From assembly GCA_041678605.1 (NCBI GenBank), contig JBAYNW010000044.1, forward strand, positions 1 to 9,743: a DNA stretch of 9,743 nt. Direction: 5' to 3'. Under the pieces are notes generated by a model. That model saw only the letters and a list, made by a program, of their open reading frames with translations, searched no databases and had not been told where the DNA came from. The stretch comes from JBAYNW01 sp041678605. GTDB lineage: Bacteria > Cyanobacteriota > Vampirovibrionia > Gastranaerophilales > Gastranaerophilaceae. Every line of letters starts with the position of its first letter. The first letter of the stretch is position 1. Positions 1 through 6,775 of this stretch are shown here, piece by piece. The position numbers were made by a program, and so were the translations under genes.

Positions 1-1112
<1,112 letters not shown>

Positions 1113-1148
1113 TTACTGCCCCTCCTTAATCGTTACTCAATTATCATT

Positions 1149-1177
1149 ATTTTACCTCTAAATCGTTCCTGTGGCAA
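1149..1177 (-). promoter_or_regulatory. Sigma-70-type promoter for the prepilin ORF
   Basis: On the minus strand TTGCCA (1172-1177) and TAAAAT (1149-1154) are separated by exactly 17 bases. Each differs from consensus at one position. Transcription would begin near 1142, about 30 bases before the ATG at 1112, with the GGAGG ribosome binding site between. It lies just downstream of the recF stop, so the prepilin ORF can be transcribed independently of recF. Inferred from sequence only. Confidence 0.55.
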
Positions 1178-1182
1178 TTTTG

Positions 1183-2319
1183 TTAAATTGTGTTAAGAAG
1201 AGTGGCGGGAAGACTGCCCTCTTCGATTTTATAAATCTTGACGTCTTTTAAAAATTTTTTGTCAAAAAGGAGTGTGTCAACGCTTGTTATTATTGTTTGG
1301 GTGTTTTCGTTTATTGTTTTTAAAAGGTAATTTTGTCTTACATCGTCAAGCTCCGCTAAAACATCATCCAACAATAAAACCGGCGGCTCTCCCGTTTTTT
1401 GGGTAATAATATCCAACTCCGCCAGCTTTAGAGCTAAAACGACTGTTCTTTGCTGACCTTGAGATGCAAACCTTGTTCCCTCTTCTCCGTTTATATAAAA
1501 AATAATGTCGTCTCGGTGCGGCCCCACAAGAGATTGCCCCCGTTGAATTTCTTCTTTCTTCCTTTCTTCCAGTTTCTGTTTAAATTTTTGTGAGATTTCT
1601 TCAATTTTTTGCCCCCCACCTTTATCCTCCACCTCAAGGGGGGAGGAAAGAATACAATCGTATTTTATTGTTAATTTTTCATTTCCGCTTATTGTTGAAT
1701 GTTTTTCCTGTGCAATTTTTTCTATCTCCTTGATAAATTTTTCTCTCAGATAAATTATGTTGCTTCCTAAAATTGTTAACTGTTCATTATAAACTTCAAA
1801 GAGTGTGTCGTTTTGGATGTAATTTTTTAAGAAATTATTTTTTTGAATACGAATTTTGTTATATTTAGAAAGTCTATCGTCATAGGCAGGATAAATTTGG
1901 GAAATGGCAGCATCAAGCCAATCCCGTCTGTCTTGCGGAGTTCCCCTCAACAAAAGCAGGTCTTGAGTAGAAAATAAAACTGTTTTTAAAACATTCTTAA
2001 ATTCTTTTGGCCTTGTTTTAAGTTTGTTTATTTTTATTTCTCTCTTTTTTTCTCTGTCATAAAAAAAATCGAGTTCAACCTGCGTATTTGATTTTTCAAT
2101 ATCGGCATTAACTTCAACACACTCCTCGTCAAAATTAATCAGTTCTAAATTGTTAGCGGTTCTTTTGCTTTTCAGTGTTGAGAGAAAATAAATACTTTCG
2201 AGGATGTTTGTTTTCCCTTGAGCATTTTTGCCTATTATAAGTATTTTTTGAGAATTTAAATCCAGCTCAATATCTTTACAGTTGCGATAGTTTTTTAGTT
2301 TTAATTTGGTTATTTTCAT
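1183..2319 (-). CDS. recF: DNA replication and repair protein RecF
   Basis: RecF is an SMC/ABC-type ATPase that binds single/double-strand DNA junctions and, with RecO and RecR, loads RecA at gaps. The 378 residues match the usual family length (about 360-380). Visible motifs are the Walker A GKNAQGKTN (residues 30-38), the family segment GTPQDRRDWLD (about 126-136), GPHRDD (266-271), the ABC signature SQGQQR (286-291) and the Walker B VLLLDDVLAELD (314-325). ATG at 2319 is chosen because the canonical N-terminus MKITKLKLKNYRN starts there. No Shine-Dalgarno sequence precedes it; instead TATAAT lies six bases upstream (see promoter). Residues about 223-237 (SSPLEVEDKGGGQ) are encoded by a short G/C-run repeat inserted in frame between the coiled region and GPHRDD. 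The gene is divergent from dnaN, its frequent neighbour, and the prepilin follows 70 bases downstream. Confidence 0.96.
   Translation of the reverse strand: MKITKLKLKNYRNCKDIELDLNSQKILIIGKNAQGKTNILESIYFLSTLKSKRTANNLELINFDEECVEVNADIEKSNTQVELDFFYDREKKREIKINKLKTRPKEFKNVLKTVLFSTQDLLLLRGTPQDRRDWLDAAISQIYPAYDDRLSKYNKIRIQKNNFLKNYIQNDTLFEVYNEQLTILGSNIIYLREKFIKEIEKIAQEKHSTISGNEKLTIKYDCILSSPLEVEDKGGGQKIEEISQKFKQKLEERKKEEIQRGQSLVGPHRDDIIFYINGEEGTRFASQGQQRTVVLALKLAELDIITQKTGEPPVLLLDDVLAELDDVRQNYLLKTINENTQTIITSVDTLLFDKKFLKDVKIYKIEEGSLPATLLNTI
1612..1650. repeat. G/C-run interspersed repeat embedded in recF
   Basis: On the coding (minus) strand the segment reads TTCCTCCCCCCTTGAGG, a spacer, then GGTGGGGGG. 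The 17-base left part is identical to 9629-9645, and the GGTGGGGGG end matches the other end of that element at 9730-9738. Its G/C runs contrast with the surrounding AT-rich recF sequence. It keeps the recF frame open and falls in a part of RecF that varies among homologues. Confidence 0.75.
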
Positions 2320-2325
2320 TATTTG

Positions 2326-2334
2326 ATTATATCA
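2326..2334 (-). promoter_or_regulatory. Extended -10 promoter of recF, placed for a leaderless transcript
   Basis: Read on the minus strand the element is TGATATAAT, that is an extended -10 (TGnTATAAT). Only six bases separate its end from the recF ATG, so initiation at the usual distance would fall at or next to the A of the start codon. No Shine-Dalgarno sequence fits in that space, and no good -35 hexamer is seen 16-18 bases upstream, as expected for extended -10 promoters. Confidence 0.6.
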
Positions 2335-2366
2335 TGTTTTTGGCTAAACTCGTATTTTAACGATTT

Positions 2367-2425
2367 ATAGATTGCTTCGGTGGACACTTTTTGTCGGAGT
2401 CGATAACCCTCGTCTCGCAATGACG
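2367..2425. repeat. Half copy of the palindromic interspersed repeat
   Basis: The 59 bases align over their full length with 934-992 of the copy in the prepilin region. They share ATAGATTGCTTCGGTGGA at the left and CTCGCAATGACG at the right, with a diverged centre. The left half (CGTCATTGCGAGG...) is missing, so this is a truncated copy. It sits between the recF promoter and the putative origin region. Confidence 0.8.
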
Positions 2426-2515
2426 CTCCGGGTGGGGTTCGTGGCGGTAGCCCTGACTCTTTGGCCTTTTGTTCGCGTGTTTTTCTTTTCTTTGTTAATA
2501 AAAAGTTATTAACAC

Positions 2516-2549
2516 TTAATGTAGAAAACTTTTGGTTTTTCTACATTAA
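2516..2549. repeat. 13-bp inverted repeat spanning two TTTTCTACA boxes
   Basis: TTAATGTAGAAAA (2516-2528) and TTTTCTACATTAA (2537-2549) are perfect inverted arms around an 8-base loop. The structure could be a paired protein-binding site (DnaA-like boxes facing each other) or an RNA hairpin if transcribed. There is no following U-run, so it does not look like a terminator. Confidence 0.8.
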
Positions 2550-2709
2550 TTTTGTTTTATCCTTTTTATATACAAATTTGGTTTTTATTGTAAACAATTA
2601 CTTACATTTTTTATACAATGTTTTTATGTTCTATTGCTTGTTTTTAAACCTTTTTCTACAAAAAATGGTCGCTTATTACTATTATTAGGTTTTATATATA
2701 TATTTATAT

Positions 2710-2715
2710 TATAAT
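2710..2715 (+). promoter_or_regulatory. Probable -10 element for dnaN
   Basis: A perfect TATAAT lies 37 bases before the dnaN ATG inside the A/T-only run. It would give a 5' UTR of about 30 bases holding the AAGGAG ribosome binding site at 2742-2747. No convincing -35 sequence is seen at 16-18 bases upstream. The surrounding sequence is so AT-rich that chance matches are likely. Confidence 0.35.
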
Positions 2716-2752
2716 TATAAATAAGGAATGTATAAAAAGCTAAGGAGTTCTC

Positions 2753-3886
2753 ATGGAGTTTTTAATTAAAAAAGAAGATTTATTTAACGGTATTAGAATA
2801 GTTGAACGAGCAACAGCGATGAAAGGGCTTCAACCGGTTTTGGCCAATATTTTAATTGAAACTGTTGATAAATCTACACTTAGATTTTGTGCAACTGATT
2901 TAGATTTGACAGTTATTGCAACAGTTCAGGCACAGGTTAAAGAAGAAGGAAAAATAACACTCCCTGCAAAAAAATTGAGTGATATTGTTTCAAGATTATC
3001 TGATAGCCTTGTTACTTTCAAATTAAATAAGGAAACAAATTCTGTCAATTTGACATCAAAAAACACAAAATTTGATATAATAGGAATTTCTGCAAGTGAA
3101 TTTCCTCCTGTTGCTGAAAATATTGAACTTTTGGAAGAAAATGCTATTGAAATAGATGTAAAACCTTTTACAAAAGCCATAAGACAGGCAGGTTTTGCGG
3201 CAGCCGGATATGAAAGCAACAACTTACTTTCTGGAGTTGTGTGTGATTTTTCAGAAAGTATTTTAGAGATGGCTTCAACCGACGGAAACAGGCTTGCCCG
3301 TGTCAGAGAAAAGATTGAAAATACAGAAAGAGGTGGCAAAACAGGCCAGTTAATTATACCTTCTAAAACTTTGCAAGAATTTATAAAAATGAGTGCCTTT
3401 ATAGAAGAGGAAAGAATTAAAATTTTCACGGATAAGACAAAATTAATAATAAAAAGTGAAAACACAATGGTTATTTCAAGGCTTATGGAAGGCCAATACC
3501 CGAAATATAACCAATTAATACCGCAAGATAGTCCCAAAATAGCTGTTGTTAATATTTCTCAACTCATTTCTTCGCTTGAGAGAGTTGCGATAATGGTTAA
3601 TGAAAGAACGAGCATTGTCAAATTTGAATTTAAGGACAACAAACTTGTTTTGACTGCTGATACGCCTGATTCGGGTGCTTCTGAAGATGAAATTGACGTT
3701 GATTATTCATATGAAGAAGAATTAAAAATAGCTTTTAATTACAGATATGTGCTGGACAGCTTAAAAAATATGGAAACAACAGAGGTCAAAATCGGTTTGA
3801 ACACAACGCTTTCGGCGACAGTTTTGAAACCGAACAACGACGAAGATTATGTTTGTCTTATAATGCCCGTTCAAATTAGAGGTTGA
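2753..3886 (+). CDS. dnaN: DNA polymerase III beta subunit (sliding clamp)
   Basis: The clamp forms a homodimeric ring on DNA and tethers the replicative polymerase and many repair proteins. The 377-residue length and three repeated clamp domains of roughly 120-125 residues each fit the family. The N-terminus MEFLIKKEDLF, the segment ATDLDLTV, the middle-domain AAGYESNNLLSGV and STDGNRLARVRE, and the C-terminal CLIMPVQIRG (family MPV/MPM end) are all recognisable. ATG at 2753 has AAGGAG at 2742-2747. It is divergent from recF across the putative origin region, and a strong promoter for a short downstream transcript overlaps its stop codon. No oddities or truncation are seen. Confidence 0.97.
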   Translation: MEFLIKKEDLFNGIRIVERATAMKGLQPVLANILIETVDKSTLRFCATDLDLTVIATVQAQVKEEGKITLPAKKLSDIVSRLSDSLVTFKLNKETNSVNLTSKNTKFDIIGISASEFPPVAENIELLEENAIEIDVKPFTKAIRQAGFAAAGYESNNLLSGVVCDFSESILEMASTDGNRLARVREKIENTERGGKTGQLIIPSKTLQEFIKMSAFIEEERIKIFTDKTKLIIKSENTMVISRLMEGQYPKYNQLIPQDSPKIAVVNISQLISSLERVAIMVNERTSIVKFEFKDNKLVLTADTPDSGASEDEIDVDYSYEEELKIAFNYRYVLDSLKNMETTEVKIGLNTTLSATVLKPNNDEDYVCLIMPVQIRG

Positions 3887-3910
3887 CAAATTTTTATAAA
3901 GAGTTACAAT
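3883..3910 (+). promoter_or_regulatory. Strong sigma-70 promoter overlapping the dnaN stop codon
   Basis: A perfect -35 TTGACA (3883-3888) and a -10 TACAAT (3905-3910, one mismatch) are separated by 16 bases. It is the best-matching full promoter seen in the window. The stop codon TGA of dnaN is part of the -35 box. Transcription would start near 3917 and meet a terminator ending near 4071. Confidence 0.7.
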
Positions 3911-3940
3911 CATAGTAATAAAAAGGAAAAAAAGAAAAAA

Positions 3941-3997
3941 ATGACAGCAATAAACTTTACACGACGTATACGAAGATATAGAAAGGACTTGTTTTAG
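3941..3997 (+). CDS. Small basic ORF, 18 residues, unknown
   Basis: The peptide reads MTAINFTRRIRRYRKDLF: five Arg and two Lys in 18 residues, giving a strongly basic amphipathic character. AAAAGGAAAA lies upstream, but the AAGG core is 14-17 bases from the ATG, longer than usual. It starts about 24 bases after the predicted transcription start and ends 38 bases before the terminator stem. The cluster of Arg codons followed by a terminator is compatible with an arginine-sensing leader peptide. A free small protein or a chance ORF is equally possible. No function can be assigned. Confidence 0.35.
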   Translation: MTAINFTRRIRRYRKDLF

Positions 3998-4034
3998 TAT
4001 GTAGCCCGAAGTTTTTGCTTGGAAAATAATAATT

Positions 4035-4071
4035 AAAACAGGACCTTTAGTTTAAAAAGGCCCTGTTTTTT
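4035..4071 (+). terminator. Intrinsic terminator of the short post-dnaN transcript
   Basis: AACAGGACCTTT (4037-4048) pairs with AAAGGCCCTGTT (4056-4067) with one A-C mismatch, around a 7-base loop (4049-4055), and a T-run continues to 4071. It also serves as the first terminator after dnaN. Its core AAAAGGCCCTG is shared with the terminator at 6654-6688. Confidence 0.85.
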
Positions 4072-4157
4072 GTTAAATTGTTACGATTTATAAAAATAAT
4101 TAAAAAAAAGAGCATGAAATTTTTTTAGGGAACTTAAAAAAATAGAAAGGCAATAAG

Positions 4158-4241
4158 ATGATAAACAAAACTCGACGAAATTCAATCATAAAGGCTAATG
4201 CCCCAATAGTCAAATTAATGAACTTAATTTGGGGCTTGTGA
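4158..4241 (+). CDS. Small ORF, 27 residues, unknown
   Basis: ATG at 4158 is preceded by GAAAGG (4145-4150) at a good 7-base spacing. The product starts MINKTRRNSIIKANAPIVK and ends LMNLIWGL: a basic first half and a hydrophobic end. Its 3' half overlaps an imperfect hairpin, GCCCCAA (4200-4206) with TTGGGGC (4229-4235), which lacks a clear U-run. A weak promoter is possible upstream (TTGTTA at 4078-4083, 17 bases, TAAAAA). It could be an upstream ORF of the gene at 4291 or a chance ORF; only the ribosome binding site argues for translation. Confidence 0.3.
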   Translation: MINKTRRNSIIKANAPIVKLMNLIWGL

Positions 4242-4254
4242 TTTAGATTGAAAA

Positions 4255-4274
4255 GGCAAAACAAACGTTTTGCC
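4255..4274 (+). promoter_or_regulatory. Hairpin just upstream of the ribosome binding site of the 4291 gene
   Basis: GGCAAAAC (4255-4262) and GTTTTGCC (4267-4274) are perfect 8-bp arms around a 4-base loop. The ribosome binding site AAGGAAAG begins seven bases later. A 5' UTR hairpin so close to the site could influence translation or mRNA stability. It also argues against a TTG start at 4270, which would lie inside the stem. Confidence 0.5.
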
Positions 4275-4290
4275 GACAAAAAGGAAAGAA

Positions 4291-5646
4291 ATGATACAAT
4301 TATTTAATGCAGCAAATATATTTTCAAAACTGGCAAGCAACAGTTCACTTTTGCCCATGGGAATTAAAGACGGTTCACACAGCATCGGTATGACAACGGC
4401 ATCCTATATTACGGGTAAAGAAGTTGAAGGAAAAGACAGATTTATAGATGAAGCCGGAACAGAGTTAATCTGGATTGGCGGAATCCCTCTATATAAAAAA
4501 ATCATTGATTTAACAGTTTATAAATTGGCAAAACAAGATTTCAACGTTGATGTAAGGCTTTTTGAGGATAAGAGCAAAACAATTTTAAAAAAAGCTATAG
4601 AACATGCGGCAAATACGGATATTAAAAATGCTCTTGAAAAAGCAAGTAAGCATAAAGGGTTATTCCAAGGGCTTGCTCTTGGCAAATTCATAGCTTCAAC
4701 GGCACTTACACTTGTTTCATACTGGGCGTTAACAAATTTTAGACACAAGCATACTGAAAAAAATATTATAAAACAAATCCAAGAAGAAGAGGCCATAAAA
4801 AAAACGGCAGCTCAGTTTGGGCAGAAAGTACAATTAAATACTGCACCGAAACAAAACAATCTAAGCTTTGGTATGAACCTTGATATCAATGCGTTAAAGA
4901 ATTTTATGTTCAATCCTGTTAATAATATGATGATATTAGATGGCGGAATTACAGCCGAAAGACTTGGTGAATCCAGAAACCCTCAAGACTTTATGGGTTA
5001 CGTAATTAAAGAAGGTGCCTTCTGGGGCTTTATGTACTTTGCCGGTGATATTATTCAAAATCACTTTATAAAAAAAGCAGCTAAAAAAAATCACCCAATT
5101 GACCTTGACATAAAGGTTCTTCAATGCGAAGAATTCAAGGCAAATGTTAAAAATGGTGAATTGGAGAAGGCACTAAAAGAATTTTCTACAGATAAACCCG
5201 ATGAAGAAATCTATGAAGCATTATTTAAGCCGTGTGAGCCAAATAAAATAGTTGACAAGGGTACTATTAGCGATAATTTAATTGTAAAAATGGCCAAAAA
5301 ATCAGGAATTATCAAAACAGTTAAAGGAAAAGAAGATATAATTGATACAAGATTCCATATAGATGTTGATAGTGTTAAAAAGATAAAACAAAATATTGCA
5401 AACTTTTTAGAAAAAGCACCCGGTGCATCTGAAAATAATGGAGAAGCTCTGGAGAAATTTTTGAAGAAAGCGGTGAGTTTAAAAAAAGGAGCAATCTTAA
5501 AAAATATCGGCATAACCTCTTTTTCATTAGGAGTAATAGTTCCGGGGATAATGCTGGCCATGAGATATATAGACAAGGATAATAAAGAATTTCAGGTTAA
5601 AAAAGATATCCACGCAAAATTACAAAAAGAAGGCAGTTTTGCGTGA
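4291..5646 (+). CDS. Uncharacterised, probably membrane-associated protein (lineage-specific family)
   Basis: The protein has 451 residues from ATG 4291, preferred over an in-frame TTG at 4270 because AAGGAAAG lies at the right distance before the ATG. No enzyme motif is recognised. Hydrophobic segments lie at about residues 131-149 (FIASTALTLVSYWAL), 242-256 (GAFWGFMYFAGDI, short and aromatic) and 406-426 (GITSFSLGVIVPGIMLAM). Between them are charged, helix-rich stretches. The central segment around residues 214-241 (MILDGGITAERLGESRN, then PQDFMGYVIKEG) looks like a conserved family signature; I associate such proteins with Gastranaerophilales but cannot name the family. There is no signal peptide. 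Cysteines are few. It stands alone on its strand and converges with the 5650 gene, the stop codons only three bases apart, with no terminator visible. Product unknown; the coding call itself is secure. Confidence 0.88.
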   Translation: MIQLFNAANIFSKLASNSSLLPMGIKDGSHSIGMTTASYITGKEVEGKDRFIDEAGTELIWIGGIPLYKKIIDLTVYKLAKQDFNVDVRLFEDKSKTILKKAIEHAANTDIKNALEKASKHKGLFQGLALGKFIASTALTLVSYWALTNFRHKHTEKNIIKQIQEEEAIKKTAAQFGQKVQLNTAPKQNNLSFGMNLDINALKNFMFNPVNNMMILDGGITAERLGESRNPQDFMGYVIKEGAFWGFMYFAGDIIQNHFIKKAAKKNHPIDLDIKVLQCEEFKANVKNGELEKALKEFSTDKPDEEIYEALFKPCEPNKIVDKGTISDNLIVKMAKKSGIIKTVKGKEDIIDTRFHIDVDSVKKIKQNIANFLEKAPGASENNGEALEKFLKKAVSLKKGAILKNIGITSFSLGVIVPGIMLAMRYIDKDNKEFQVKKDIHAKLQKEGSFA

Positions 5647-5649
5647 AGG

Positions 5650-6534
5650 TTAAGCCTTAATGGGAACTAGGGGGGATTTAAAGAAGTTTTTATATTCTTT
5701 TGTGTATTCATCCAGTGTAAAAACATAAGCCTCCAGGTTTGGATCAAGGTTTTTTTTGTATCGGCTTATCTGAATTCCCTTACTTTCAAAAAGAGTTTTG
5801 CAAAAAACATCAGCAATACCGGAACTGCCCCTATAAAATGGCGTTACTTGAGATAAATACCAATGAATTTTTGCAATCTCTTTAGTCATAGTTCCAATAT
5901 TTTCTGGAGTTAATGCGTCTTTATTTTCAACAAAAATTTTATATAAAGGCTCAATTTTTTTAAAAACCGCCTTAATGCTCTTATAGGTAGGGGATTCTAT
6001 TTTTAACAAAAATTTCCCAACAGCTTGTTTTTCTTGAAAACTCAATTTGTCTTTTGCAAAAACAATTACAGATAGGGCTCTTTTGTTTTGTGAAAGAGAG
6101 GGTTTAAAAAAAGTTTTGTAATATTTTACAAGATGGTTATTGTCACAAAGTTCTGTTTCCCCAAGCCGGCCTTTTTTTTCAACAAAGGCGATGGCCCTTT
6201 TTACGTATGGGGCATATCGGTTTTTGGAGGCAATATAGGTATAAATACAAGACTTCTCTTTTCTTAATTTACCAAAAAATTGAGTCTCCGAATCCCCAGG
6301 AAGATTTTTTTTGAAAAAATTATTATATTCAGAAGCAATAAAGTTAATTAGGCTCACAAAAGAAGCTTTTTGTTGTACTTTTATTTTTGCTTTTTCAATT
6401 GTATCAATGGTATAATTTGCCCAGGCAATATTTTTGTCATATTTTGGAGCATGGATAAAAAGATGTTCCGGCTTAATTTGGCCGAAAGCAATAAGTCTAT
6501 TGTTGGGTATTTCACAATAATTATCAAAATTCAT
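5650..6534 (-). CDS. Uncharacterised protein with degenerate Fic-like C-terminal motif
   Basis: The protein has 294 residues from ATG 6534 (MNFDNYCEIPNNRL). A GTG at 6651 would add 39 residues, but that stretch is AT-rich, low-complexity in character and begins next to the ppdK terminator, so I prefer the inner start. No Shine-Dalgarno sequence precedes either; TATATAAAT immediately before 6534 leaves a leaderless mRNA possible. The C-terminal part has EIAKIHWYLSQVTPFYRGSSGIADVF (219-244; key residues H224, P232, F233, G236), then a helix ending in ESKGI. This has the spacing of a Fic core (HPFx(D/E)GNGRxxR after a helix and before a Leu-rich helix ending in Gly). The catalytic His, Asn and Arg positions are Thr, Ser and Gly, so AMP-transfer activity would not be expected. 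No signal peptide or membrane segment. It converges with the 4291 gene. The Fic link is a weak inference from one motif; an unrelated fold is possible. Confidence 0.8.
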   Translation of the reverse strand: MNFDNYCEIPNNRLIAFGQIKPEHLFIHAPKYDKNIAWANYTIDTIEKAKIKVQQKASFVSLINFIASEYNNFFKKNLPGDSETQFFGKLRKEKSCIYTYIASKNRYAPYVKRAIAFVEKKGRLGETELCDNNHLVKYYKTFFKPSLSQNKRALSVIVFAKDKLSFQEKQAVGKFLLKIESPTYKSIKAVFKKIEPLYKIFVENKDALTPENIGTMTKEIAKIHWYLSQVTPFYRGSSGIADVFCKTLFESKGIQISRYKKNLDPNLEAYVFTLDEYTKEYKNFFKSPLVPIKA

Positions 6535-6653
6535 ATTTATATAAAACACGTAAAAAAATTTTTTGCTAGTTGTATAAAAAATTGTAACTAAAATTTGATA
6601 AAAAAATTTTGTTTGGAGACTTTTGTTACAAAACTCTTCGTAATGATGCACAG

Positions 6654-6688
6654 AAAAGGCCCTGACTGAATTTCAGTCAGGGCCTTTT
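6654..6688. terminator. Long perfect palindromic terminator after ppdK
   Basis: AAAAGGCCCTGACTGA (6654-6669) pairs with TCAGTCAGGGCCTTTT (6673-6688): a 16-bp perfect stem with a 3-base loop, A-rich on one side and T-rich on the other. It can terminate in both directions. Its job here is most likely ending ppdK transcripts (minus strand, stop at 6776) before the 5650 gene. Confidence 0.9.
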
Positions 6689-6710
6689 AAGATTATGTTA
6701 TCTATCAACG

Positions 6711-6737
6711 AAATCCTAAAACAAGTTCAGGATAACT
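6711..6737. repeat. Remnant of an ATCCT...AGGAT interspersed palindrome
   Basis: Around 6713-6733 the sequence reads ATCCT, AAAACAAGTTC, AGGAT, an imperfect palindrome. It resembles a short repeat seen scattered in many bacterial genomes (ATCCTGAAACAAGTTCAGGAT type). It lies between the ppdK stop and its terminator. There is only one copy in this window, so repeat status rests on recollection. Confidence 0.4.
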
Positions 6738-6775
6738 CACTTCTAAGGCTCGGCTTTGCCTTGCCAAGAATGGAG

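Larger units (their letters stand above)
2428..2752. other. Candidate chromosomal replication origin (oriC) between recF and dnaN
   Basis: This AT-rich intergenic stretch has three identical boxes TTTTCTACA: inverted at 2520-2528 and direct at 2537-2545 and 2652-2660. Each is one base from the cyanobacterial DnaA box TTTTCCACA and two from TTATCCACA. A weaker variant, TTATTAACA, lies at 2506-2514. A run of 35 bases made only of A and T (2690-2724) could be the unwinding element. The genes on each side diverge (recF left, dnaN right), as is common at origins, and cyanobacterial origins lie next to dnaN. The boxes and A/T run are seen directly; the origin role is inference. The A/T run must also contain the dnaN promoter, so its composition alone is weak evidence. 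Confidence 0.42.
3917..4071 (+). ncRNA. Predicted short transcript (about 155 nt) downstream of dnaN; small RNA or small mRNA
   Basis: The unit is defined by the promoter at 3883-3910 and the intrinsic terminator at 4035-4071. It contains an 18-residue ORF (3941-3997), so it may be a small-protein mRNA, a leader-peptide attenuator for the downstream gene, or a regulatory RNA. I do not recognise it as a known RNA family. Boundaries are predicted from sequence, not observed. Confidence 0.45.

Noticed and set aside
2461..2688. Plus-strand 75-codon hydrophobic ORF upstream of dnaN
   Set aside because: It starts at TTG without a ribosome binding site. Its Phe/Leu/Tyr/Asn composition is what T-rich intergenic DNA gives, and it covers the candidate origin boxes.
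2926..3537. Long minus-strand ORF of 203 codons inside dnaN
   Set aside because: It is an antisense shadow of a firmly identified gene, with no start signals.
4200..4235. GCCCCAA/TTGGGGC hairpin as an intrinsic terminator
   Set aside because: The stem is only 7 bp with a 22-base loop and no U-run follows.
6535..6651. N-terminal extension of the 5650 gene to GTG 6651
   Set aside because: The extension has no ribosome binding site, begins three bases from the ppdK terminator and has a composition typical of AT-rich noncoding DNA. It is not strictly excluded.
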